8,061 bases of DNA from Verrucomicrobiota bacterium (GTDB lineage Bacteria; Verrucomicrobiota; Verrucomicrobiia; Opitutales; UBA2995), in NCBI GenBank assembly GCA_027297085.1, contig JAPUIL010000627.1:1-8061 (forward strand). The letters run 5' to 3'. The notes beneath the pieces are model-generated. The model had not been told where the DNA came from. It worked only from the letters and a program-made list of their open reading frames with translations, and ran no database searches. A program made the translations under genes and the position numbers. Below, one piece after another: positions 1 through 6,234 of the stretch; the first letter of the stretch is position 1, and each line of letters begins with the position of its first letter.

Positions 1-375
1 ATAGCTGGACTTGAAATCCCTAAAAAAATGCAAGGGCGATCTCTTTGGCCGGTATTGTCCGACTCTGAAGCGAAAGAAACTCAGCGCTGCTATGCTCGTT
101 GCGAATATTACGGCGCACTTCAAGCAGGAGGCGAAGGACTCGATTCGCATTCCGGAAGCTACGCCACCATGATCCGGGACAAGCGATACAAGCTGGCATG
201 GTATCACGGACAAGACACGGGTGAACTATTTGATATGGAAACGGATCCAGGTGAATTCGACAACCTTTGGGACCACCCAGACTTTAAGGATATTCGGTTC
301 GAGCTTATGAAAGCAAATTTCGACCAACTCGCATTTGCGGTGGATGTAGGACCCGAGGCGACTTCCGTCTATTAG
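1..375 (+). CDS. Sulfatase (S1-type), C-terminal fragment
   Basis: This is the C-terminal end of a sulfatase of the alkaline-phosphatase-like superfamily, which hydrolyses sulfate esters, commonly on polysaccharides. The reading frame is open from base 1, so the gene starts outside the window; 124 residues are visible. The typical S1 C-terminal features are present: a GRSLWPVL segment near residues 12-19, MIRDKRYKL at about 57-65, and ELFDMETDPGEFDNL at about 75-89, which matches the family pattern R-x-x-x-Y-K-L followed by E-L-Y-D-L-x-x-D-P-x-E-x-x-N-L. The catalytic Cys/Ser-x-Pro-x-Arg site and the metal ligands lie upstream of the window, so activity and subfamily cannot be judged. The methionine at base 28 is internal, not a start. 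The gene converges on the racemase-family gene. Enzymes of this kind usually carry a signal peptide and act in the periplasm or outside, which is inference here. Confidence 0.9.
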   Translation: MAGLEIPKKMQGRSLWPVLSDSEAKETQRCYARCEYYGALQAGGEGLDSHSGSYATMIRDKRYKLAWYHGQDTGELFDMETDPGEFDNLWDHPDFKDIRFELMKANFDQLAFAVDVGPEATSVY

Positions 376-554
376 TACCTTTTACCACTTTTCACCAAGA
401 ATGCGACCGTGCCAGAGCAGGGACGCTCTTGCCCTACATTTCAGCTATTATAGGTAGGGAAGTTACGTCCTCGCAGCGCCAATAACTGAGACTTGAGTTC
501 AGATCCTGGAAGAGACAAAATCCGGGACTTTATTTGTCCAACTCGGTACTAGGT
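376..554. other. Convergent intergenic spacer
   Basis: This 179-nt spacer separates the stop codons of two converging genes, the sulfatase (+) and the racemase-family gene (-). Its middle part holds a palindromic repeat element, described separately. Right of that, GACAAA at 514-519 can pair with TTTGTC at 533-538, and GGAC at 525-528 with GTCC at 536-539. Neither hairpin is followed by a convincing T run on either strand. No open frame of gene quality was seen. The repeat is the best candidate for stopping transcription from both sides, but this is inference. Confidence 0.6.
412..479. repeat. REP/BIME-like palindromic element, copy A
   Basis: This is an intergenic element made of two inverted units. 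The left unit (412-439) contains AGAGC at 414-418 and GCTCT at 425-429 as a short stem, then CCCTAC at 432-437. The right unit (452-479) begins with GGTAG at 453-457 and has CGTCCTCGCA at 466-475. CCCTAC pairs with GTAGGG at 454-459, bringing the halves together. Bases 413-437 match the second copy (3396-3420) at 24 of 25 positions, and the right half shares GGTAG, 8 variable bases and CGTCCTCGCA with identical spacing. Read outward from the centre, each unit has a GTAG head followed by a palindrome, as in known REP sequences. The stem of the right unit is partly decayed here. The position between convergent genes would suit a bidirectional terminator or mRNA stabiliser (inference). Confidence 0.75.
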
Positions 555-1229
555 CTATTCGTTCAGCTCCTCAAAATAATCCGCCACGCTTTGGACTCCG
601 GAACGCAAGCTGGTCAATACTGGAACCTGGGGATCTCCCAATTCACCAACAATCTTCGCCATGCTGCCTTGAGCGCACACCACAACTTCCACCTGATCCA
701 ATAGACCTCGAATCGCGCCCAAAACTTTCTCGTCATGAGATTGCCTATCGCCGCCGATTAGAGCCTCAAAGGCTCCTTCCACCAGGCAAGGAACAACTTC
801 TATTTCATGCTCAAGCCGCTTAGCGGTTGCTTCGACTAATCGGCATGTCAGCCCCATGGTGGTACTGACAGTTGCCACAACACCGATGCGTTTTCCAACA
901 CGGCACGCTTCTTCTGCCATGCGGGTATCCACTTTGATTACCGGAATTCCGATTTCGTTCGCGCTTGTATCAGCGGCTTCACCAACAGATGAACATTGAC
1001 TGAAAACAAGGTCAGCCCCGGACTGCTCAGCCATTTTGAAATAAGTGTTCATGCGTTCCTGAACATTCTCAGTGATGCCACCTTTGGCCATCACCTCCGG
1101 AAGCAAACTGTCATCAACGATATTTTTAACCTCCACGCCTGGAACCATTTCCCGGAACAGTGCCTGCAATGTGTCAAATATCACGAAACTGGTGTGTACG
1201 ATTGTAACCCGTTTTTTAGAAGTCTTCAT
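555..1229 (-). CDS. Asp/Glu racemase-family protein
   Basis: This is a 224-residue protein of the aspartate/glutamate/hydantoin racemase superfamily. These enzymes use two cysteines as acid and base to invert a carbon centre, or act as isomerases and decarboxylases on related diacids. Both expected cysteine sites are present: SQCSSVGE (Cys79) in the N-terminal lobe and VVCAQGSMA (Cys185) in the C-terminal lobe, one per half as the pseudo-dimeric fold requires. Length fits the family. I chose the ATG at 1229 because the protein then opens with KKRVTIVHTSF, a first beta strand. The frame stays open to an ATG at 1307, but that would overlap the upstream gene by 70 nt and add an unrelated leader. 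The upstream stop is 8 nt away; GTGGG lies just before the start as a weak ribosome site, so translational coupling is likely. The substrate is unknown; the neighbours suggest a hydroxy or keto diacid rather than an amino acid (inference). Confidence 0.85.
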   Translation of the reverse strand: MKTSKKRVTIVHTSFVIFDTLQALFREMVPGVEVKNIVDDSLLPEVMAKGGITENVQERMNTYFKMAEQSGADLVFSQCSSVGEAADTSANEIGIPVIKVDTRMAEEACRVGKRIGVVATVSTTMGLTCRLVEATAKRLEHEIEVVPCLVEGAFEALIGGDRQSHDEKVLGAIRGLLDQVEVVVCAQGSMAKIVGELGDPQVPVLTSLRSGVQSVADYFEELNE

Positions 1230-1237
1230 TACCCACG

Positions 1238-2422
1238 CTAAAATGTTATTTGACCATCCTTGCCCAATTTTCGGAAACACTCCATCAATTCCGGTTTTGA
1301 TTCCCACCCGATTCCGGGGAGTTCGGGAGCTTGCGCCTTCCCCTCCTCTATCGCAACCAATTCTCCAAATCCACCCAGGGGCTCAAAAACTCCCGGATAG
1401 GCTTCTGTGCCGCCTATTTTGAGTCCTTGCGCTACATGCAAATTGAATAAACTGCCACCATGCGGAATGCACTGCCGCCTGGACCACCCTAATGACTCCA
1501 AATAATCCAGCATGATCACGTATTCAGGTAACCCATACGATAGGCCAGGATCCATTTGTAATAGATCGCGATCCGAACGCATGCCACCATAGCACATCAG
1601 GTTTTTCACATCCTGTTTCGAAAAGAGGTTTTCCCCCGTAGCTAACGCGAGAGGATACTCTTCAGTCACCGCTCTTAATCCGTCGAAATCCAAAGGATCT
1701 ACCGGCTCTTCGAACCAACACAGCCCCAAAGGTTCAAGGGCCTTGGCCCATTCCAAAGCTTCCGCCTTTTCGAATCGTCCATTGGCATCGACCGCAACCT
1801 TTGTTGGACTCCCCACAATATCGATCACTGCATCAATCCGTTTCAAGTCTTCCGCAATTGAAACTCCACCAACTTTTATCTTTACCGATTGGTACCCGGT
1901 TTCCAGGTACGATATAATCTCATGCTGTAATCGAGCCAACCCATCGCCCTCATAATAATAGCCTCCAGCTGCGTATACAGCTACCGCTGAGTCATACTCC
2001 CCTCCATTAAATCGTTTCGCCAGAGTTCGATACAAAGGCGAATGCTCCAGTTTCCCGAGTAAATCCCAAGCAGCCATATCTACTGCCCCGATCGCGGCCG
2101 TGCGCTCACCATGGCCTCCGGGCTTTTCATTTCTACGCATCACGCTCCCCATCCTATTTGGGTCGATCAATCCGTCGGTATCATTGTATTCGGCAGGGTC
2201 AGCTACGAGAAGACGTCTAGCAAAACGCTCACGAATCATCTCGCTATGCGCATAGCGACCGATCGAACCAAAGCCAAATCCAACCATTGGACCACTGCTA
2301 TCTCCTCGATCAGCCACGATCGCAACAACCGATCCGGTCAGCTCGGCAAAACTGACCGCTGCATTACAGTAATCGGCTCTTAATCGAATCGTTTCGACGA
2401 ATACGTTTTCGATCCTGGTCAT
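1238..2422 (-). CDS. Enolase-superfamily acid-sugar dehydratase, D-tartrate-dehydratase-like
   Basis: This is a 394-residue, full-length member of the mandelate-racemase subgroup of the enolase superfamily, which abstracts the proton alpha to a carboxylate using Mg2+. The visible active-site residues are the KIK motif (Lys181, Lys183), metal ligands Asp212 (VDANGRF), Glu238 (FEEP) and Glu264 (ATGENLFS), Asp291 (LQMDPGLSYG), and catalytic His321 (CIPHGG). The numbering is one less than that recalled for D-tartrate dehydratase TarD of Bradyrhizobium (Lys184, Asp213, Glu239, Glu265, His322). Long stretches also look TarD-like: RNEKPGGHGER at 97-107, AVDMAAWD at 113-120, YAAGGYYY at 150-157 and the GGMR-DRD segment at 279-286. 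As recalled, TarD has CIPHGGH and an FDCALSYG-type strand; here these read CIPHGGS and MDPGLSYG, so the substrate may differ. The start overlaps the upstream stop as ATGA. Dehydratase activity is likely; D-tartrate as substrate is only a hypothesis. Confidence 0.88.
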   Translation of the reverse strand: MTRIENVFVETIRLRADYCNAAVSFAELTGSVVAIVADRGDSSGPMVGFGFGSIGRYAHSEMIRERFARRLLVADPAEYNDTDGLIDPNRMGSVMRRNEKPGGHGERTAAIGAVDMAAWDLLGKLEHSPLYRTLAKRFNGGEYDSAVAVYAAGGYYYEGDGLARLQHEIISYLETGYQSVKIKVGGVSIAEDLKRIDAVIDIVGSPTKVAVDANGRFEKAEALEWAKALEPLGLCWFEEPVDPLDFDGLRAVTEEYPLALATGENLFSKQDVKNLMCYGGMRSDRDLLQMDPGLSYGLPEYVIMLDYLESLGWSRRQCIPHGGSLFNLHVAQGLKIGGTEAYPGVFEPLGGFGELVAIEEGKAQAPELPGIGWESKPELMECFRKLGKDGQITF

Positions 2423-3345
2423 GGCTTCTCGAAAGGCTTGGATATCGACAGCGCATATTCAATCAGCTCATCCGCCACACGAATGTGATAATCATCGAAG
2501 GGCAGAATGGGATCTCGAACCAGTGGCGTCGAAAAGATTCCCTGCCGCCATAGGACTCGTTTATTAAAGTGAATAGAAATATCCAGATGTTGATGTGAAA
2601 ACGCGATGACAGGAAGTAGTTCATTAAATGCCTGCTTAGCCTCCTCTCGTTTACCCGACGCATGACGCTGATAGACCCTGTCATAGAGATCCGGTAAAAT
2701 AGTCGACATGAACGCGTTCACACCACGGTCCAAACCTTCTATCATTTGAGTGGATGCCCAACCTCCGGAAACCGCAAGCTTGCCTCCGGTTGCCTTTATG
2801 ACCTCGGTATATTTAAATCCAGCCGGCGCGACCTCAACTTTCAGATGTTTGAATGCAGGAATCTCTTCAAACAGCTGAACGATCGTAACCACGGGAATAC
2901 CAAAGCCTTTAAACGCCCAATCCTGAATGACAAGAAAACCGGGATTGGTTTCCGCAACTGCCATTATGTCTCGCCGGAAACTATCGTGGTCTTCAAAAGG
3001 CAGACTAACGAGGACTCCGTCGCAGCCCAGGCGAGTCAACATCTTCGCATTCTCCAGGCGCGATTCACGATCCTGAGCTGAGGCTCCACCAATGATGGGC
3101 ACCCGACCGCTGACCTGATCAACCATGGTCTGGACAATCAAGGCCCTCTCCTGGTTGCTCAGCTTCCAGACCTCTGCCGCCATGGCCGGCACCAGAAATC
3201 CTGCAACGCCACAAGCCAGGTAGTGATCTACAAATCGCCGAAGCGAATCCGTATCGATCGAGCCGTCCTCTTGATAAGGAGTATTTACCGCGGCAATGAT
3301 GCCGTTGATGTCCTGGCTCTCGATTTTTTCAGTGCTTTTCTGCAT
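2419..3345 (-). CDS. DapA/N-acetylneuraminate-lyase superfamily protein, atypical active site
   Basis: This is a 308-residue TIM-barrel protein of the dihydrodipicolinate synthase (DHDPS)/N-acetylneuraminate lyase superfamily. Members form a Schiff base between a lysine and a 2-keto acid and act as aldolases, dehydratases or synthases. The start (DINGIIAAVNTPY, residues 12-24), the ER-containing helix after LSNQER and the Schiff-base Lys169 (HLKVEVAP) are in place. Two residues of the E. coli DapA proton relay are changed. The tyrosine that sits 28 residues before the lysine (Tyr133 in DapA) is Gln141 in VIQDWAF, also 28 residues before Lys169. The GTTGE motif carrying Thr44-Thr45 is replaced by PAMAAE (53-58). 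It is therefore unlikely to make dihydrodipicolinate. In context it more likely handles the 2-keto-3-deoxy acid produced by the next gene. The ATG at 3345 has GAGG only one base upstream, a poor ribosome site. It is the first gene of a tight three-gene run, so its promoter should lie in 3346-3517. Confidence 0.88.
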   Translation of the reverse strand: MQKSTEKIESQDINGIIAAVNTPYQEDGSIDTDSLRRFVDHYLACGVAGFLVPAMAAEVWKLSNQERALIVQTMVDQVSGRVPIIGGASAQDRESRLENAKMLTRLGCDGVLVSLPFEDHDSFRRDIMAVAETNPGFLVIQDWAFKGFGIPVVTIVQLFEEIPAFKHLKVEVAPAGFKYTEVIKATGGKLAVSGGWASTQMIEGLDRGVNAFMSTILPDLYDRVYQRHASGKREEAKQAFNELLPVIAFSHQHLDISIHFNKRVLWRQGIFSTPLVRDPILPFDDYHIRVADELIEYALSISKPFEKP

Positions 3346-3394
3346 GCCTCACGGGATTGAAATATCGAGATTGACGACTGAAGAACAGCTTGCG

Positions 3395-3475
3395 GCAGAG
3401 CGGGGACGCTCTTGCCCTACCTCAAAAAGCGAAAAAGGTAGAGCCATTGCGTCCTCGCAATGCGGTAGGGAGAGC
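3395..3475. repeat. REP/BIME-like palindromic element, copy B
   Basis: Two 28-nt arms in inverted orientation (3395-3422 and 3436-3463) match at 21 of 28 positions and flank a 13-nt A-rich spacer. Each arm has its own hairpin: AGAGC (3397-3401) with GCTCT (3408-3412) on the left, and CATTGCG (3445-3451) with CGCAATG (3456-3462), loop TCCT, on the right. Four of the seven differences between the arms fall in these stems as paired changes that preserve pairing. CTACCT (3417-3422) pairs with AGGTAG (3436-3441). A further GTAGGGAGAGC (3465-3475) can pair with 3408-3420 if the TG at 3413-3414 bulges out. From the centre outward, each arm reads GTAG then a stem-loop, the layout of REP units mobilised by RAYT transposases. 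It lies between the stop of the PhoD-like gene and the start of the DapA-superfamily gene. Confidence 0.8.
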
Positions 3476-3517
3476 AAATGTTTCATGTTTAAACTCATCC
3501 GGTGTGGCTTGCAGATA

Positions 3518-5251
3518 TTAGTAGGAGATCTCGCTGTGCTTTAGCACATGCGAATGTACTAGCTCATTATCGATAGTGATAACTTCGAAGCGTATTTCCG
3601 GGTCATCAATTTCCGTATTGAAATTCATAATACCGAATGAAGGCGTTTCGTTATATCCGAAAAGAGCGTCCGGCATCAAATCGTGCGTATGAATATTGGT
3701 CAGACGGCAGCTCATCATCTCATAAAGAGGATAATCCCCTTCACGCTCGTTCTTCCAAAAATCAGTGCGATGACGATCTCCGGAAAGGAGCACCACGCCT
3801 TCAACCTTATTGTTACTTAGAAACTGATAGATTTCTTCGCGTTCATTTATGAAACCATTCCAAGTGTCGCTACTGCCCGGCTTGGATTCCGACGCCCAGG
3901 CCACAGGTGATGCGATTATCTTGAAGGTTGCTTTTGAGGCCTTCAAACCGTCCAGAAGCCACTTTTTCTGCACCGGACCCAACATGGTCTTCTCATCCTT
4001 ATAGGGATTCGTTCGATAGGTCCGCCCATCGAGCATAAAAACATCGACGTCGGCTATCGAAAACTGGAACCAACAACCGGGCCATTCCCGCGTGCCCTCT
4101 CCGGGATTAACCCAGTTTGTATTGAAAACGTTGACCATCGGCTGTTTCCAGTCCGGCTTGTCGCGAAAAGGTCCCATCCATACATCGTCTGTCGCCGCAT
4201 CATGGTCATCCCAGATCGCATACATCGCGGTTGACTGAACCAGCTTTCTGAAATCCGGCTGAGATTGCCTGCGGTAGTAAGTATAGTCATGAAACGCTCC
4301 CGGCATTTCAGGGATGTCGATATAGACATTGTCACCCAGCATGAGCAGGGCGTCGAGCTGCCTCGAGGCGACCGTCGACCACATGTATTCATAAACAGGC
4401 GTATAACCAGCACAACCGCCAACGCCTATTTTGAACGCACTGGGCGTTCCACTCGCCGGATACGTTTTGAAAGTTCGAGGCGTATTGGATGCAACTACAT
4501 CTCCATTTACCAACACTTCGTATCGATATTCTGTATCCGCTTTCAATCCACCTAACTGAACGACAGTTGTAAAGTCGGCAGCGGCATTAGCCACGCTCGA
4601 ACTTTCGGATACCGAGTTCGAGGTGTTGTCATAACATCGAATCTTGACCGTGTCTTCACCCAAGGTCCTTACCCAGAAGCTGGCTTGCGAATCGGAAACC
4701 GATCCGAGCATCGGTCCATGAATTAAACGAACTTTCTGCGATTCAGCGAATGACTTGAATACTTCAGATTTGATTAGAAATTGCAACAGGTCGCGAGGTC
4801 CCGCTAAAAATCGACCAAATTCCATGCCATTTTCTAAAGCTTTCCGCATAGAATCCATCGCCTTAGAAACATTCCGCTTTTGAGCATAGGCTACGGTCAG
4901 GATGAACCAGGACTCAGCGTCAGTCGCATCTTCTTCAAGGCGAAATTCAGCTAACTCAATGGCCTGATCAACCTTGCCATCCAAAATTTCTAGCAACTGC
5001 CGTTGACCTCTACGTTTATAATACACTTCAGCAGAGACGGCGGAAAACTGCCGTCGCGTCCATTGGTTTTCACTCCCATAGTAGGCGAAATCCGAACCAT
5101 CGACCCACGCATCCTCAGGAGCAAATTGGCCGTAGGTCTCGGCAATCGCCACGAGTTCTTCAGCCGTCTGAGGCTCCTTTTCTTGGGCCGGTTGACAAGC
5201 GGCTAATCCGATACAAATCGCGAGGACTGCAATAGAATAGCCTTTCTTCAT
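3518..5251 (-). CDS. PhoD-like metallophosphatase lipoprotein with N-terminal TPR-like region
   Basis: This predicted 577-residue exported phosphoesterase has a lipoprotein signal: MKKG, a hydrophobic core, then GLAAC with the lipidated Cys19. Residues about 93-147 look like TPR helices (QAIELAEFRLEEDATDAESW, then KAMDSMRKALENG). An Ig-like PhoD N-domain spans about 179-262 (GPMLGSVSDSQASFWVRT to FKTYP), and the metallophosphatase domain follows from about 274. Metal-site motifs are GGC (278-280), GDNVY (306-310), WDDHD (347-351), DGR (408-410) and SGDRH (490-494). The family cleaves phosphodiesters or monoesters and usually uses Fe/Ca; the substrate here is unknown. I chose ATG 5251 because the signal peptide begins there and AGGAG lies upstream. 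An ATG at 5305 in the same frame overlaps the cupin stop as ATGA but would bury the signal behind 18 charged or polar residues. The cupin gene ends 50 nt upstream, so co-transcription is plausible. Confidence 0.9.
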   Translation of the reverse strand: MKKGYSIAVLAICIGLAACQPAQEKEPQTAEELVAIAETYGQFAPEDAWVDGSDFAYYGSENQWTRRQFSAVSAEVYYKRRGQRQLLEILDGKVDQAIELAEFRLEEDATDAESWFILTVAYAQKRNVSKAMDSMRKALENGMEFGRFLAGPRDLLQFLIKSEVFKSFAESQKVRLIHGPMLGSVSDSQASFWVRTLGEDTVKIRCYDNTSNSVSESSSVANAAADFTTVVQLGGLKADTEYRYEVLVNGDVVASNTPRTFKTYPASGTPSAFKIGVGGCAGYTPVYEYMWSTVASRQLDALLMLGDNVYIDIPEMPGAFHDYTYYRRQSQPDFRKLVQSTAMYAIWDDHDAATDDVWMGPFRDKPDWKQPMVNVFNTNWVNPGEGTREWPGCWFQFSIADVDVFMLDGRTYRTNPYKDEKTMLGPVQKKWLLDGLKASKATFKIIASPVAWASESKPGSSDTWNGFINEREEIYQFLSNNKVEGVVLLSGDRHRTDFWKNEREGDYPLYEMMSCRLTNIHTHDLMPDALFGYNETPSFGIMNFNTEIDDPEIRFEVITIDNELVHSHVLKHSEISY

Positions 5252-5261
5252 AATGTATTCG

Positions 5262-5266
5262 CTCCT
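5262..5266 (-). promoter_or_regulatory. Ribosome binding site of the PhoD-like gene
   Basis: The - strand reads AGGAG here, 10 nt before the ATG at 5251. It is one of the few clear Shine-Dalgarno sequences in the window. It supports the start that gives a lipoprotein signal peptide over the ATG at 5305, which has no good purine-rich site before it. The spacing is slightly long. Confidence 0.6.
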
Positions 5267-5301
5267 GATTGGATTATTTCTTTTGGGACGATAAAAGAAC
5301 A

Positions 5302-6162
5302 TCATTCGCCAATATCTGTGCTACCTGACAACCAGCGTTTCCTTCTCTCTGGAGAGATGCGATTATACATTTCTTCGAAAGAGGCATCCTTTAAGTCGCC
5401 GATCAGAGTATTCAAACAGAGATACTTCAATTCCTCATCAAACGATTCCGTTGTGTGCGGTGTATTCCTTGGCACAAATACAACATCTCCAGGGCTAATC
5501 GCCTGAGTGTCATCGCCTATCGTTACTTCACCTTTCCCTTCGAGAACAAAGAAAGTTTGCTCCTTTTCGGAATGAACGACCATGGCCCCTTTGTTTCCAG
5601 CCGGCCAAATCACAACCACCAATTCGATTCGCTCGGATTCTGTTCTATCAATCAACAGAATCGTTTGGTTGGGGCCGAATTCGTAAAGCTGTCCTTCACT
5701 GATTTCCGTGAAAAACTTAGCTGCATTTTTGATCTCCGCGATGGTTGACTCTGATCCAGTACTCTGAGTTTCAGCCTGCTCCCTCCGAACCGATCGTACC
5801 GTTTCGATATGCTGCTCGAAGGTTTTGTTTTCATTACTCTCATAGAGGTTAAACAGCAAATAGCACAGAGGTTCGTCGCTTGTAGTAATCGTTTGATGCT
5901 TTAAGCCGGCAGGAATATAAACCAGGCAACCTTCTTTCACGTCGTGTTGTTCATCTCCCAACTTAACGATACCGACTCCCGAGGTGACATAAAACACTTG
6001 CTCCTTTTCATCATGGAAATGAGGAGGCCCATCGAGATGAGGAGGCCACTCATTGAGTCCAACCTCAGTATTTTCGGATTCGCCTCGATCAAAGATCACA
6101 GTTATTTTATTCAGATCCGCCACTTTCAGCAGCATTCCATCTTTATAATTTTTAACTATCAT
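5302..6162 (-). CDS. Two-domain cupin (bicupin) protein
   Basis: This 286-residue protein contains two cupin barrels. Domain 1 (about 30-105) has a full metal-site set: His48 and His50 in PPHFHDEKEQ, Glu54, and His89 in IPAGLKHQT. Domain 2 (about 180-250) repeats the pattern as VVHSEKEQTFFV and VPRNTPHTT, giving His197, Glu201 and His236. Its first histidine is replaced by Val195, so metal binding there may be weaker or absent. A linker of about 60 residues, rich in Glu, Gln and Ser, joins the domains. No DNA-binding or secretion signal is visible, so it is probably cytoplasmic. Bicupins include dioxygenases, decarboxylases, isomerases and sugar-binding proteins, and the sequence does not decide between them. 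It lies 72 nt after the aldehyde dehydrogenase and 50 nt before the PhoD start. The ribosome site is weak (AAGAG four bases before ATG). The identity as a bicupin is firm; the function is unknown. Confidence 0.88.
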   Translation of the reverse strand: MIVKNYKDGMLLKVADLNKITVIFDRGESENTEVGLNEWPPHLDGPPHFHDEKEQVFYVTSGVGIVKLGDEQHDVKEGCLVYIPAGLKHQTITTSDEPLCYLLFNLYESNENKTFEQHIETVRSVRREQAETQSTGSESTIAEIKNAAKFFTEISEGQLYEFGPNQTILLIDRTESERIELVVVIWPAGNKGAMVVHSEKEQTFFVLEGKGEVTIGDDTQAISPGDVVFVPRNTPHTTESFDEELKYLCLNTLIGDLKDASFEEMYNRISPERRKRWLSGSTDIGE

Positions 6163-6234
6163 AGACTCTTTGGTTTTTGTAATTAAATATTTGATACATA
6201 ATTTTACGCCGCAGTGGGCGACATAGTTTAGTCC
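6163..6234 (-). promoter_or_regulatory. AT-rich spacer upstream of the bicupin gene, possible promoter
   Basis: This 72-nt gap follows the aldehyde dehydrogenase stop and is clearly richer in A and T than its surroundings. On the - strand it contains TATGTA and TATTTAAT, which could serve as -10 elements, but no matching -35 hexamer was found. A 4-bp hairpin (CGCC at 6207-6210 with GGCG at 6217-6220) is too weak, and lacks the T run, to call as a terminator. An internal promoter for the bicupin-PhoD pair is possible. Confidence 0.25.

Noticed and set aside
514..539. Hairpin GACAAA/TTTGTC as a terminator of the racemase-family gene
   Set aside because: The stem is AT-rich and only six pairs long, and no solid T run follows on either strand.
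1230..1307. An upstream ATG extending the racemase-family gene by 26 codons
   Set aside because: It would overlap the dehydratase gene by 70 nt and adds a leader unlike the family, whereas the ATG at 1229 begins at the first beta strand.
1072..1422. A 116-codon open frame on the + strand
   Set aside because: It runs antisense across the racemase and dehydratase genes, both of which have intact catalytic motifs, and the product is unrecognisable.
6019..6047. Direct repeat of ATGAGGAGGCC, 18 bases apart
   Set aside because: It encodes the twin PPH segments of the cupin metal-binding motif (PPHLDGPPHFH), a pattern normal for such cupins, so coding constraint explains it.
6207..6220. Hairpin CGCC/GGCG after the aldehyde dehydrogenase
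   Set aside because: Four pairs and no T tract are too little to call an intrinsic terminator.
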